From Candidatus Bathyarchaeota archaeon (GTDB lineage Archaea > Thermoproteota > Bathyarchaeia > TCS64), in the NCBI GenBank assembly GCA_018396865.1, contig JAGTRB010000001.1:62001-126000 (forward strand): a DNA stretch of 64,000 nucleotides. Reading direction: 5' to 3'. Shown one piece after another: positions 16,617-25,917 of this stretch; positions within the stretch are counted from its first letter, which is position 1; each line of letters opens with the position of its first letter. The position numbers were made by a program, and so were the translations under genes. A model generated the notes under the pieces. It did not search any database. It saw nothing but the letters and a program-made list of their open reading frames with translations, and was not told the origin of the DNA.

Positions 16617-18791
16617 ATGCCGATGGTGAGAACGACAGACGGATACCTCGTCCCATGGGACAAGAATAGGATAGTGGAGCAGCTCTTGGAGGAGACCCAG
16701 CTAGCCAAGACCATGTTCAACCTGGAGCCGATGAGCCCAGAGTACGCGTCGAAGATAGCCGACGAGATAGAGCGCAGGATAAACATCATGAAACCAAAGT
16801 TCGTTAGCGGCCCCCTGATAAGGGAGGCGGTGAACAACCTCCTCCTAGAATGGTCCGACGAGGTCCCAGAGTTCCAGATATACCGCAACCTCCTCACAAG
16901 GGTGGGAGCCCCAGTATACGACGCATACCAGATAGACACAGGAGCCGGATGGGAGGCCCGGGAGAACGCAAACCTACAACCAAACCCGGAGACAGTCCAC
17001 AAGAAGAAGGCAGACCGCCTAAGCAAGGAGGAGTACCTCCTACTCCTACCACCAGAGCTCGCCACAGCCCACCACCAAGGAGACATCCACATCCACACCC
17101 TAGAATACTTCGGAACCCGACCGTTCTGTCAGGACTGGGATCTCCGATACTTCCTATATTATGGTCTCCTGCCCGATGGGACCGGGTTTAGGAGCAGCGC
17201 CGCTGGACCTGCTAAGCATCCGGAGGTCGCGTTGCTCCACAGCGTTAAGGTGCTGGCCGCTGGCCAGACAAACTTCAGCGGGGGGCAGGGATTCATGTAC
17301 TACACTATGTTCCTAGCTCCCTTCCTCAGGGGCCTTGACTACGTCCGGGTTAAGCAGCTCGCCCAGATGATGTTCTATGAACTCACCCAGACCTACGTCA
17401 CCAGGGGTGGGCAGCTCGTCTTCAGCAATATCCAGCTCCCGATGGGGGTCCCCGATATTTGGAAAGACGTTCCCGTGGTCATGAGGGGAAGGGTTGGACC
17501 AGATGTCTACGGAAACTATGAGGATGAGGTCCAAGCCTTCTTTAGGGCGATAACAGAGGTCGCCTATGAGGGAGACTACTGGGGGAAACCCTTCAACTTC
17601 CCTAAGAACGAGTACTACCTGAGCCCAGAGTTCTTCAAGTCTGAGTATGACGAATTATGGATGCTCGTCCACAGGTCCGTCTCGAAGTATGGGATCCCAT
17701 ACTTCGACAACATGCTCCCAGGATATAGGGGGTACGGGAAGGGGGTCTCATGCTATCAATGTTGTGCTTATAACTTTGTTGCAACGCCTGGGACAGATCC
17801 GAGCTTTAAAGAGAAGCTATACTTCGAGGGTGGACAGCACTTTAGCCTCGGGGGGTGGCAGGTGGTCAGCATAAATATGCCCCGCCTCGCATACAGGGCC
17901 AACGGCGATTATGACAAGCTCCTTGAGGCGGCCAGGGAGAATATGAGGTTGGCTGTTGAGGTTTTTAAGGCCAAGAGGATGTGGATGGACCGGGCCATCA
18001 ATAATAACCTGATCCCCTTCGCGACCCAGAGGCCGAGGGATCCAAGGACTGGGGAGAGGGGCCCCCCCGCCGTGGACTTCAACGAGCTCGTGTACGTTAT
18101 AGGGATCGTGGGCGTGAATGAGATGGTCCAGCACTTCACTGGGAGCCAGCTCCACGAGAGTCCGGACGCTGTCAGGCTGGCCCTCAGGCTGCTATTGGAC
18201 ATGGAGAAATATAGGAAGGGGCTGGAGTTCCAGACGGGTATGAGGATAGTATTGGCTAGAACCCCAGCTGAGAGCACAGCCCAGACCTTCGCCATCGCCG
18301 ACCTTCTATCACCTAAGTACAGGAAGTTCGCGAGGGGTGTGGTCAAGGGGGACGTCGAGCAGGCTACAGCCCTCTACAAGGGCAACAGGGACATACCGGT
18401 CTACTACAGCAATGGAACCCACACATATGTAGGGGCGAGAATCCCCTTGGGGCAGAAGATAGATATAGAGCACAAGTTCTTCCCCATCCTTAGCGGTGGC
18501 AACATCTTCCACGTGTGGCTGGGCGAGGCAGCCCCAGACCCGGAGGCCCTATACAAGGTGACCCAGAGAATAGCTAGGAACACCCAGATAGGATACTTCA
18601 GCTACACTAAGGATCTCACCATATGCAGCAGCTGTCAGAAAACCTCCTCCGGCTTACTTGAATCATGCCCAAACTGTGGCAGCAAAGAGGTGAGATGGTG
18701 GAGCAGAATAACAGGATACTACACCGATGTAACTGGATGGAATGAGGGGAAGAAGCAGGAGCTCAAGGACAGGTACCGCATATCAATATGA
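16617..18791 (+). CDS. nrdD: Anaerobic ribonucleoside-triphosphate reductase (class III)
   Basis: Glycyl-radical enzyme that makes dNTPs without oxygen. 724 residues. An N-terminal ATP-cone (VRTTDGYLVPWDKNRIVEQL, about 4-90) binds the allosteric nucleotide. The central barrel includes LVFSNIQLP and SCYQCCAYNF. A C-terminal zinc site (CSSC...CPNC) precedes the glycyl-radical motif RITGYYTDVTG, with the radical at G700. The frame is open upstream (SSAKQTVLDQFYKSERVYRG) but has no standard start, so ATG 16617 is used. No NrdG activase gene is in the window. Confidence 0.96.
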   Translation: MPMVRTTDGYLVPWDKNRIVEQLLEETQLAKTMFNLEPMSPEYASKIADEIERRINIMKPKFVSGPLIREAVNNLLLEWSDEVPEFQIYRNLLTRVGAPVYDAYQIDTGAGWEARENANLQPNPETVHKKKADRLSKEEYLLLLPPELATAHHQGDIHIHTLEYFGTRPFCQDWDLRYFLYYGLLPDGTGFRSSAAGPAKHPEVALLHSVKVLAAGQTNFSGGQGFMYYTMFLAPFLRGLDYVRVKQLAQMMFYELTQTYVTRGGQLVFSNIQLPMGVPDIWKDVPVVMRGRVGPDVYGNYEDEVQAFFRAITEVAYEGDYWGKPFNFPKNEYYLSPEFFKSEYDELWMLVHRSVSKYGIPYFDNMLPGYRGYGKGVSCYQCCAYNFVATPGTDPSFKEKLYFEGGQHFSLGGWQVVSINMPRLAYRANGDYDKLLEAARENMRLAVEVFKAKRMWMDRAINNNLIPFATQRPRDPRTGERGPPAVDFNELVYVIGIVGVNEMVQHFTGSQLHESPDAVRLALRLLLDMEKYRKGLEFQTGMRIVLARTPAESTAQTFAIADLLSPKYRKFARGVVKGDVEQATALYKGNRDIPVYYSNGTHTYVGARIPLGQKIDIEHKFFPILSGGNIFHVWLGEAAPDPEALYKVTQRIARNTQIGYFSYTKDLTICSSCQKTSSGLLESCPNCGSKEVRWWSRITGYYTDVTGWNEGKKQELKDRYRISI

Positions 18792-18930
18792 CGCGCGGCA
18801 CCTCAGAAACTTCATCTTACAATATATTATTTAAAATTATTTTTAAATATCGAAAAGCCTATTATCATGATGTAAATAACTTTTTTAAATTTTTATAAAT
18901 TATGATGGGAAAAAGGATCGTTTGGATGTA

Positions 18931-20586
18931 TTACTCCTCCGTCTCTTCCTCCTTCTTTGGCTTCTCTTTCTCTTCCTCCTTCGGCTTGGTGGCTGCTATG
19001 ACATCGTCGATCCTTATGATCATGGACGCCAGCTCAGTCGCCGTCTTTATCACCTGCTCCTTAACCCTTGCGGCGTCTAGAACCCCCTTCTCCCTCATAT
19101 CCACGATCTCCCCTGTTGGGATATCTATGCCCATGAACTGCCCTCCCTCCCTTTCGTGGGCAGCCCTTAGGGCCACCATCACGTCTAGGGGGTCGTGTCC
19201 CGCATTCTCAGCCAGGGTTCTCGGGATCACCTCTAGAGCGTCGCTGAATGCCTCTATGGCCAGCTGCTCCCTTCCTCCGATCTTTGGGGCGTAGGCCTTG
19301 AGCCTCCTTGCAATCTCAGCCTCGGCTGATCCTCCTCCCGCGACCACTCTCGGAGCCTGGATGACATCAGCGACGACGGCTATGGCGTCCTTCATGGCCC
19401 TCTCGGCCTCCTCCACCATCCTCTCCAGCCCAGCCCTTATCAGGATGGAGACAGCTGTTGGTGAGCTGCATCCCTCGACGAAGACCATCTTATCGTTCCC
19501 TATCTTCCTCTCCTCCACCAGCTCGGCGTACCCCAGATCCTCAGGTCTAAGGTCGTCGAAGCTCGTCACTATCTCGGCTCCCGTGGCCTTGGCGAGCTTC
19601 TCCATGTCTGACTCCTTCACCCTTCTCACAGCGAGGATGCCCGCCTTCGCGAGGAGGTGTTGGGCGACATCATCTATGCCCTTCTGGCATAGTAGTACGT
19701 TGGCTCCGGATGCCTTCACCCTATCAACCATCTTCTCCAGTAGCTTCGTCTCCTGGTCTAGGAAGGCCTTCACCTTTGAGGGGTCCCTTATCCTTATCTC
19801 CGCGCTGAATTCTGTCTTTTCCACCTCTAGGGGGGCGTTGACTAGGGCTATCTTGGCCTTCTCGATCCTCTTGGGCATCCCCGCGTGGACAACCTCCTTG
19901 TCCAGGATGACTCCCCTCACGAACTCCGTCTCGGCTAGGCTCTTCCCCTCCTTCTTAACTATCTGGATGTTGTCCCTGTCTACATATAGGGAATCACCCC
20001 TCTTCTCGGCCACCTGCTTGGCTGCGTCCACAGCTATCTTCGCGAAGAGCCTCGCCGCGTCCCCTATCGCCTTGTTGCTCATCGCGGTGAGGGCCACCTT
20101 CTCCAGGGTCTCCCTATCCTCCAACGAGGTGGGGATGCTCAGCTCCTTCAGCACCTCTAGGGCGTACTGTTCGGCCTTCCTGTAGCCGCTCACTACGACG
20201 GTCGGGTGGATCCCCTGATCCATAAGCTCCTCGGATTTTCTCAGCAGCTCCCCGGTCAGGAGGGTGGCTGAGGTGCAGCCGTCTCCAACTATGTCCTCTT
20301 GGGTCTTGGCGGCCTCCTTTATCATCTTCCCTATGGGGTGCTCAAGCTCCATCTCATCTAGTATCTTGGCCCCATCATTGGTTATCGTTATGTCCCCGAG
20401 GGAGTCGACAAGCATCTTATCCATCCCCTTTGGGCCTAGGGAGGTCTTGAGGGCCTCGGCTATTATAAGGGCCACCTCTATATTCCTGCTCCTGGCCTCT
20501 CTACCCCTGCTCCTCTGGGTTCCCTCCTTCAGGATGAGGATCGGCTGTCCTCCCGGTGTTGTGGCTAGGTACGCCACCTCTCTCAC
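18931..20586 (-). CDS. thsA: Thermosome subunit (group II chaperonin)
   Basis: Subunit of the double-ring ATP-dependent chaperonin that folds cytosolic proteins. 551 residues, normal length. [20 protein letters not shown] and the apical and intermediate domains follow the family throughout. The ATP motif reads VGDGCTSATLL where GDGTTS is usual, a Thr-to-Cys change beside the phosphate-binding Asp. The C-terminal tail is a short charged KEEEKEKPKKEEE stretch instead of GGM repeats. It lies 6 nt after the other thermosome gene, so the two form one operon making a hetero-oligomer. Symbol assignment to alpha or beta is arbitrary. Confidence 0.95.
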   Translation of the reverse strand: MREVAYLATTPGGQPILILKEGTQRSRGREARSRNIEVALIIAEALKTSLGPKGMDKMLVDSLGDITITNDGAKILDEMELEHPIGKMIKEAAKTQEDIVGDGCTSATLLTGELLRKSEELMDQGIHPTVVVSGYRKAEQYALEVLKELSIPTSLEDRETLEKVALTAMSNKAIGDAARLFAKIAVDAAKQVAEKRGDSLYVDRDNIQIVKKEGKSLAETEFVRGVILDKEVVHAGMPKRIEKAKIALVNAPLEVEKTEFSAEIRIRDPSKVKAFLDQETKLLEKMVDRVKASGANVLLCQKGIDDVAQHLLAKAGILAVRRVKESDMEKLAKATGAEIVTSFDDLRPEDLGYAELVEERKIGNDKMVFVEGCSSPTAVSILIRAGLERMVEEAERAMKDAIAVVADVIQAPRVVAGGGSAEAEIARRLKAYAPKIGGREQLAIEAFSDALEVIPRTLAENAGHDPLDVMVALRAAHEREGGQFMGIDIPTGEIVDMREKGVLDAARVKEQVIKTATELASMIIRIDDVIAATKPKEEEKEKPKKEEETEE

Positions 20587-20592
20587 CTCCTA

Positions 20593-22257
20593 TTAGAACT
20601 CCTCAGGGGGCTTCCACTTCTCCGGCATCCCCTCTTCTCCGCCTCCGGGCGGGGTCTTCGGGGGCTTCATCTTGGCGGCGGCTATCACATCGTCTATCTT
20701 CAGGATCATGGCTGCTGCCTCTGAGGCCGACTTGACTATCTGCTTCTTCACTGCTAGGGGCTCGATCACCTCGATCTCCTTCATGTCCCCCACGCATCCC
20801 CCAAGGACGTCCACCCCAACCCATATCTCCCCCTTCTCATGCTTGGCCTTGATCTCGGACAACGTGTCTATTGGGTCTAGCCCGGCGTTCTCAGCCAGGG
20901 TCATGGGTATGATCTCGAAGGCCTCTGCGAAGGCCTCAAGGGCCAACTGCTCCCTCCCCGGGAGGGTGACTGCGTACTCCCTGACCGCCCTTGAGACCTC
21001 CACTTCAGGCGCTCCACCTCCGGCCACCACCTTAGGCTCTTGGACCACGTCCCTCACAACGGAGAGGGCGTCGTGGATCGACCTCTCAGCCTCGTCAACG
21101 ATCCTCTCCGATCCCCCTCTTATGAGGATCGAGACGGCTTTCGGGTCCTTGCACCCCTCCACGAAGACCATCTTGTCATCTCCTATCTTCCTCTCCTCCA
21201 CCAGCTCGGCGTACCCCAGATCCTCAGCTCTAAGATCGTCATAGCTTGTGACCACCCTCCCCTCCGTGGCCTTGGCGAGCTTCTCCATGTCTGACTCCTT
21301 CACCTGCTTAACGGCCATTATCCCGCTCCTTGCCAGGAAGTGTTGGGCTACGTCATCTATACCCTTCTGGCAGAATAGGACGTTGGCCCCGGCCGCCTTA
21401 ACCTTCTCCACCATAGACCTGAGCATCTCCTCCTCCTGCATAAGGAAGGCCTCGATCTCCTCGGGTGACTCTATGTTTATCTTGGCGTCGAACTCGGTCT
21501 TCTTGACCTCCAAGGCCTTGTTTACCAGGGCTATCTTAGCCTTCTCAACCCTCTTGGGCATCCTCGGGTGGACAACCTCTTTGTCTATGATGACTCCATC
21601 TACCAGCCTTGTGTCTGTTAGGGATTCTCCAGGCTTTTTAATAACAGCGACGTCATCGAGGTCTGCCCTAAGGCGGTCACCCTCCTTCCTTGAGACCTTT
21701 AGGATGGCCTCCACAGCTATTTCGGCGAGCTGCTCCTTGTTCCCAGCCACGAGCTTGCTCGCCATGGAGGTCATCGCGACCTTCCTTAGGTACTCCCTAT
21801 CCCTTGGATCTACAGGTATCGCGATATCCTCAAGCCTCTGGAGGGCCTTCTCGGAAGCCTTCCTGTAGCCATCTAGGATGACTGAGGGGTGGACCTGCTT
21901 ATCCATGAGCATCTGAGCCCTGTTCAAAAGCTCTCCAGCTAGGACCACGACGCTCGTCGTCCCGTCTCCAACCTCCTGGTCTTGGGCCTTAGCCACCTCG
22001 ACCATCATCTTAGCTGCAGGGTGCTGGACATCCATCTCATCCAAGATGGTCCTTCCATCGCTCGTTATCGTCACGTCTCCGAAGCTGTCCACGAGCATCT
22101 TATCCATCCCCTTCGGCCCCAGAGAGCTCTTCAGGGCCTCTGCTATGGCCATAGCCGCCGCGATATTGTTCCTCTGGGCTCCCCTGCCCCTCTCCCTGGT
22201 AGAGCCCTCCTTAAGGATGAGGACGGGCGTTCCAGCCATCTGAGGTGCTGCAGACAA
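20593..22257 (-). CDS. thsB: Thermosome subunit (group II chaperonin), promoter-proximal paralogue
   Basis: First gene of the thermosome operon; 554 residues. The equatorial domain has [20 protein letters not shown] and the canonical ATP motif [16 protein letters not shown]. Apical-domain sequence such as [20 protein letters not shown] is present. The C-terminus ends in a Pro/Gly-rich tail with [14 protein letters not shown]. It is clearly paralogous to the downstream subunit, about half the positions being identical by eye. A strong TATA/BRE element precedes it, consistent with the abundance of this heat-shock chaperonin. Confidence 0.95.
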   Translation of the reverse strand: MSAAPQMAGTPVLILKEGSTRERGRGAQRNNIAAAMAIAEALKSSLGPKGMDKMLVDSFGDVTITSDGRTILDEMDVQHPAAKMMVEVAKAQDQEVGDGTTSVVVLAGELLNRAQMLMDKQVHPSVILDGYRKASEKALQRLEDIAIPVDPRDREYLRKVAMTSMASKLVAGNKEQLAEIAVEAILKVSRKEGDRLRADLDDVAVIKKPGESLTDTRLVDGVIIDKEVVHPRMPKRVEKAKIALVNKALEVKKTEFDAKINIESPEEIEAFLMQEEEMLRSMVEKVKAAGANVLFCQKGIDDVAQHFLARSGIMAVKQVKESDMEKLAKATEGRVVTSYDDLRAEDLGYAELVEERKIGDDKMVFVEGCKDPKAVSILIRGGSERIVDEAERSIHDALSVVRDVVQEPKVVAGGGAPEVEVSRAVREYAVTLPGREQLALEAFAEAFEIIPMTLAENAGLDPIDTLSEIKAKHEKGEIWVGVDVLGGCVGDMKEIEVIEPLAVKKQIVKSASEAAAMILKIDDVIAAAKMKPPKTPPGGGEEGMPEKWKPPEEF

Positions 22258-22288
22258 TTTTCACACCATCCAAATCCCCATAAGGGGG

Positions 22289-22307
22289 CTATTTTTAAAT
22301 CTTTCCC
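22289..22307 (-). promoter_or_regulatory. Thermosome operon promoter (BRE/TATA)
   Basis: Minus strand GGGAAAG-ATTTAAAAATAG (22289-22307) is a strong BRE plus TATA box. Its spacing predicts transcription start near 22265 and an almost leaderless mRNA for the gene starting at 22257. Heat-shock control is known for thermosomes; no extra operator is visible. Confidence 0.6.
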
Positions 22308-22375
22308 GGCAACCCCCAAGATCATAGGGATCCTGGACAATAAAACCTAAGGCCTCATAGATTTCAAGGAATGAT

Positions 22376-22669
22376 ATGCAGGTGAGCCTATTGGTTTTGA
22401 GGAGGGTTCATATGTTTGTCTCCGGAAGGGTTCAGGGAGTCTTCTACAGGAGCAACACCCAGAGGAAGGCCTTAGAGCTGGGCCTGAAGGGATGGGTTAG
22501 AAACCTCAGGGATGGCAGGGTCGAGATAGTCGCTGAGGGGGATGAGGAGCAGTTGGGGAGGCTTATCGAATGGTGTAGGAGGGGGCCTCCAATGGCGAGG
22601 GTGACGGGGCTCGAGGTGAGATGGGAGGATCCGACGGGCGAGTATGAGGATTTCGAGGTTAGGTACTGA
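22376..22669 (+). CDS. acyP: Acylphosphatase
   Basis: Small ferredoxin-fold enzyme that hydrolyses acyl phosphates such as acetyl phosphate or 1,3-bisphosphoglycerate. 97 residues. The substrate-binding loop GRVQGVFYRSNTQRKA has the catalytic Arg, and GLKGWVRNLRDGRVEIVAEG has the catalytic Asn. The start is ATG 22376; the second ATG (MFVSGRV) would give a shorter but still complete domain. It is divergent from the thermosome operon and followed by a small winged-helix gene. Confidence 0.95.
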   Translation: MQVSLLVLRRVHMFVSGRVQGVFYRSNTQRKALELGLKGWVRNLRDGRVEIVAEGDEEQLGRLIEWCRRGPPMARVTGLEVRWEDPTGEYEDFEVRY

Positions 22670-22751
22670 GAAAGGCCTCCAACCGTAAAGGGTCGTCACG
22701 CCCCTCTTCATCGTTCTTACCGAGGCGGCTCACGGGCGATAGGGATAAAGG

Positions 22752-23003
22752 GTGCCTTTTGCCCTCCATTGGATGATGGAGAAGAAGCTCGTGGAGGACG
22801 AGGCTATGGGCTTCGTCCTATCGGTTCTGAAGAGGGCTGGGAGGCCCCTTACCACTAGGGAGGTTCAGGAGGAGGCTGATAGGAGGCTCGTCCGCTGCCC
22901 CGACTCCACCCCCGTCTTCCTAAATAAGCTTCGGCTAAACGGCGTGATAAAGGGGGAGTACTCAAAAGAGAAGAAAGCCTGGCTCTGGTGGGTGGAGAGC
23001 TAA
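22752..23003 (+). CDS. Small winged-helix-like protein
   Basis: Protein of 75-83 residues of likely DNA-binding type. The centre (VLSVLKRAGRPLTTREVQEE, then FLNKLRLNGVIKGEYSKEKKAWLWWV) has the helix-turn-helix and wing pattern of a winged helix, with the wing ending in aromatic residues. GTG 22752 and ATG 22773 are both possible starts; the ATG is favoured by MEKKLVEDEA. It lies close to the acylphosphatase gene and converges with the Dsr-like trio. No regulated target is suggested. Confidence 0.6.
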   Translation: MPFALHWMMEKKLVEDEAMGFVLSVLKRAGRPLTTREVQEEADRRLVRCPDSTPVFLNKLRLNGVIKGEYSKEKKAWLWWVES

Positions 23004-23284
23004 ACCCAGGAGATAACCCTCTTACAGGACTCCATAATCTCTACCAACTCATCGGGGCTGATGGTCTTTGGATATATCCCCCGGCTGGGTTTGCTCCCAT
23101 CCCTAAGGACGTAGACTTCATCTGAGAAGCCTGTCTCATCCCCGAAGCGGGGGTGATCTATAAATCGAACCCCCTCCCCTCTGAAGACCAGGATCACCTT
23201 ACTACCCCTACCCTTTATCTCCCTGGCTATCTGGAAGACCATCTTCGATCCCATGATGCTGCCTATGATGAAGAGGGTTCTCAA
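23000..23284 (-). CDS. DsrE/F/H-superfamily protein, third gene of trio
   Basis: Small alpha/beta protein of about 95 residues. The core LRTLFIIGSIMGSKMVFQIA and KVILVFRGEGVRFIDHP follow the DsrE fold. The C-terminal ELVEIMESCKRVISWV has the Cys position used by DsrH-like members. I chose TTG 23284, which has an upstream AAGGGG and leaves 13 nt after the previous gene. An ATG at 23326 would overlap that gene by 29 nt. It lies in a tight run of three DsrE-family genes, so it probably acts in a sulfur-transfer complex like TusBCD or DsrEFH. Confidence 0.68.
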   Translation of the reverse strand: MRTLFIIGSIMGSKMVFQIAREIKGRGSKVILVFRGEGVRFIDHPRFGDETGFSDEVYVLRDGSKPSRGIYPKTISPDELVEIMESCKRVISWV

Positions 23285-23297
23285 CCCCTTAATCCTC

Positions 23298-23633
23298 CTA
23301 AAGAGCGATGACCGATTCGCATTCAAGGATCAGGTCGATCAGCCTTTCCATGTCGATGACCTCGACTTCAAGCTCCTGGTTAAGGGCTTTCTCCCCCTGG
23401 GGCCCGAGCGACTCCTTTAAGGCTTTAACTCCCGCAAGGCTCGATATGGCCTTAAGATAATCCAGGAGGTCCCCCTCGACTCCTCCGGGTAGAAGGAGAT
23501 CCACTCCCCGGTCAAGAAATATTATGGTTGGGAGCATGTCCATCCCCAACATGGCTGCGGCTAGGCGCAGCCCCTCAGCCGCTTGCGACCCCTCCCCCAA
23601 GCGGCTCTTGATGATGATCAACACCTTTCCCAA
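23298..23633 (-). CDS. DsrE/F-superfamily protein, second gene of trio
   Basis: Alpha/beta sulfur-relay family protein of 111 residues. VLIIIKSRLGEGSQAAEGLRLAAAMLG matches the first strand and helix of DsrE/F proteins, and LPTIIFLDRGVDLLLPGGVE the second. The loop that carries the active Cys in DsrE has none, as is common in DsrF-like partners. A single Cys lies near the end (ILECESVIAL). It is 12 nt after the first gene of the trio, so co-expression and complex formation are likely. Function inferred only. Confidence 0.72.
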   Translation of the reverse strand: MGKVLIIIKSRLGEGSQAAEGLRLAAAMLGMDMLPTIIFLDRGVDLLLPGGVEGDLLDYLKAISSLAGVKALKESLGPQGEKALNQELEVEVIDMERLIDLILECESVIAL

Positions 23634-23645
23634 TGGGTCATCGCC

Positions 23646-23957
23646 TCAAAGGAATAGGGCCCTGTCACAGGTCTCTAGGAGTTCAACGAGCATGCTTAGA
23701 CTACTTATCTCAACCACTTCTCGGAGGGTTCCTTCGAGGGCCACCTTCCTCTCCCTGGCACTGGTTCTGCAAGCTAAGAGCCTGACACCCATGGAGGAGA
23801 GCTTGTTCAGCATCCCCTCCTCCCTTAAATGATTTACACCATCTCCTGTGAAGAAGATGATCACCGAATGCCCTCTTTTAACCGACGCCGAAGATATGCC
23901 GCGGAGACCCCTGACCGCGTCAGGGTGGCCCGAGATGGAGACTATGAGGATCAGCAT
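23646..23957 (-). CDS. DsrE-like sulfur-relay protein, first gene of trio
   Basis: About 103 residues from ATG 23957 (MLILIVSISGHPDAVRGLRG). The fold pattern and the Cys in GVRLLACRTSARERKV, at the place of the persulfide-carrying Cys of DsrE/TusD, support a sulfur-carrier role. The longer ORF to 24059 overlaps the M20 gene and reads through non-coding composition, so it was trimmed. The three DsrE-family genes resemble the TusBCD/DsrEFH heterohexamer set, though no TusE/DsrC follows. It lies 67 nt downstream of the M20 amidohydrolase. Confidence 0.75.
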   Translation of the reverse strand: MLILIVSISGHPDAVRGLRGISSASVKRGHSVIIFFTGDGVNHLREEGMLNKLSSMGVRLLACRTSARERKVALEGTLREVVEISSLSMLVELLETCDRALFL

Positions 23958-24024
23958 CGAGCCCACTCGACCCAACCCGAAGTTTCGGGTGTCTTCTTGG
24001 ACCTGGCCCTTTATGAGATGTGGT

Positions 24025-25233
24025 TTAATGGGCTTGGAAGTATTTCCTCGCCCTCTCAAGGTTCTGGGGGTCAGCGAGGAGGTCCACAGCCGTCATGGCT
24101 AGAGCCTTCGCACCTATTATCATGGCCTCAAGCCCTGTCGGGGTTATGGATGCCTGGGCGAACTCCCTGCTGTGCCCTGGGATCCCCTCCTCCGCTATCT
24201 TAATATAGCCCTCTGCCGCGGGGGTCCTCCTAGAGACATCTCCGAAGTCCGTTGAGGCTAGGGGTATCCCCCTCATGGAGTCCTTGAGGTCCTCAACCTC
24301 CACGCCTAGGATTCTCAGATTGCCCCATAACAGCTCGGAGAGGGGCTCATTCTGCTTCTTAGCGCTGTAGAGCCTCCTCTTGGTCACCTTAACCTTCGCC
24401 CCCATGGCCAACGCTGCCCCCTCAGCACATCTCTCCACCTTCCTGACAATCTCCTCAAGGTACTCCTCGTCGCTGCTCCTCACCCCAAACTCGCACACAG
24501 CCCGCTCTGGTATGATGTTTGAGGCCACTCCACCCTCTGAGATTATCCCGTGGATGACCAGGTTCGCATCCCTCCTTGCCTCCTGCCTCAGCATATGGGT
24601 GGCTATATAGGCTAGGGTGGCCGCATTCAGGGCGTTGATCCCCTCGTGTGGGGAGGCCGCCGCGTGGGAGGGTCTGCCCTCGAACTCCATCCTAACCGTC
24701 CATATGCCTAAGGATGGGTTTCCGACGCTCCACCTCGTCGATGGGTGGACCATCAAGGCTGCGTCTACAGTATCCCAGAGGCCCCCCTCAGCCATTATCA
24801 CCTTGCTCCCTGCGCTGGGTCCATGCCCCTCCTCCGCCGGCGTCCCCACCACGAGGATCTCACCATCCAGCCTATCCATGACCCTTCTCAAGGCGAGTCC
24901 GGCCCCCAAGGCGGAGGCAGCTATAAGGTTGTGGCCGCATCCGTGGCCTATTCTTGGTAGGGCATCATACTCCGCTAAAATGGCGATCCTAGCCCCCTCA
25001 CCTCTGCCCTTGTATGAGGCGAGGAAGGCCGTGGGCATGCCCATGAGCCCTCTCTCAACCCTGAAGCCCTGACTCTCAAGTTCCCGCGTCAGAAGCTCCG
25101 CAGCCCTGAACTCCTCGCTCCCCAGCTCAGGGTTCTCATATAGCCAGAGGCTTATCTCGCAGAGCCTCCTCCTCTCCTCCTCAACCGCCTCTTGAACTAG
25201 GCGCTTCAAATCTTCCTTTCCGCTCAAGCCCAC
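24025..25233 (-). CDS. M20D-family amidohydrolase (AbgB-like)
   Basis: Metal-dependent amidase or peptidase of 402 residues. Metal ligands appear in YDALPRIGHGCGHNLIAA and PAEEGHGPSAGSK. The dimerisation insert (GRPSHAAASPHEGINALNA) and the C-terminal STDFGDVSRRTP follow. The family includes p-aminobenzoyl-glutamate hydrolase subunit B and N-acyl-amino-acid amidohydrolases, so it would release amino acids from N-acylated or peptide substrates. A paralogue lies at 28095-29303. Start ATG 25233 is supported by the family length. Confidence 0.9.
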   Translation of the reverse strand: MGLSGKEDLKRLVQEAVEEERRRLCEISLWLYENPELGSEEFRAAELLTRELESQGFRVERGLMGMPTAFLASYKGRGEGARIAILAEYDALPRIGHGCGHNLIAASALGAGLALRRVMDRLDGEILVVGTPAEEGHGPSAGSKVIMAEGGLWDTVDAALMVHPSTRWSVGNPSLGIWTVRMEFEGRPSHAAASPHEGINALNAATLAYIATHMLRQEARRDANLVIHGIISEGGVASNIIPERAVCEFGVRSSDEEYLEEIVRKVERCAEGAALAMGAKVKVTKRRLYSAKKQNEPLSELLWGNLRILGVEVEDLKDSMRGIPLASTDFGDVSRRTPAAEGYIKIAEEGIPGHSREFAQASITPTGLEAMIIGAKALAMTAVDLLADPQNLERARKYFQAH

Positions 25234-25317
25234 CTTGTAAGGATCAATGTGTTCTGGATAAGACCTTTTCTTATATCTTGGGGATTCTCAGCTCTCATTT
25301 CAATTGTTCCTATCTCT

Positions 25318-25833
25318 TTAGTAGATGGAGACCTTGGCGACACCCTTCACCCTTAGGAACTCCGGGATGAGTTCTCCCGGTATCTTTCTGTCTGCTATCA
25401 GGGTCAGCTTAGGTTCTGGGGAGAGTTCGGGGTCGTCGGTTATCGCCTGCCTTATGCTTATCCCCCTTTCTGCTAGGATCATGGCTGAGTTCGCCAGTAT
25501 TCCCGGGAGCCTCGCGTCGATGGGGGTTATCTCTACGACTCCCAGGCCGAGGTGCCTAGCTATCTCCTTCAGGGAGTGCCCCGCAGACCTCAACCCCTCG
25601 AATATGTCTCGGAGCTCCCTGTTTGCGGCTATGGTTGCTATGGTCTCGCTGACGGTTCTCCTGTCTACGCCCGCGGCCCTCGCTATCCTAACTGAGGGGA
25701 TCTCTATCTCGTTGAGGTAGATCTTCCCATTTCTCACGGTTAATCCCTTCTCCACCAGAACCCTAGCCACCTTCAACCTCTCGGGGTAGTCCTCCAGGTG
25801 CCTCCTTATGGATTCCCACAAGCCAGCTCTCAT
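25318..25833 (-). CDS. HTH/ACT-domain regulator of amino-acid metabolism
   Basis: Predicted regulator (COG2150-like), about 171 residues from ATG 25833. The N-terminal half has a helix-turn-helix (PSVRIARAAGVDRRTVSETI) and the C-terminal half an ACT domain (VEITPIDARLPGILANSAMI, ending KGVAKVSIY), which normally binds an amino acid. It is divergent from trpB2 across an 84-bp AT-rich region, so trpB2 is a natural target and tryptophan or serine a candidate ligand. The 5' extension of the ORF (MLVGTESYMN...) is AT-rich and probably untranslated. Confidence 0.82.
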   Translation of the reverse strand: MRAGLWESIRRHLEDYPERLKVARVLVEKGLTVRNGKIYLNEIEIPSVRIARAAGVDRRTVSETIATIAANRELRDIFEGLRSAGHSLKEIARHLGLGVVEITPIDARLPGILANSAMILAERGISIRQAITDDPELSPEPKLTLIADRKIPGELIPEFLRVKGVAKVSIY

Positions 25834-25917
25834 GTACTTTTTTGTACAGTAAAGCTTAAATATGTTCATGTAAGATTCTGTTCCTACAAGCACTAAAATG
25901 TACTAGAGTGGATTTAA

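Noticed and set aside
19298-21868. Long plus-strand ORFs (295, 190 and 206 codons) opposite the thermosome genes
   Set aside because: They are Ser/Ala-rich mirror frames of GC-rich coding DNA and have no promoter or start signal.
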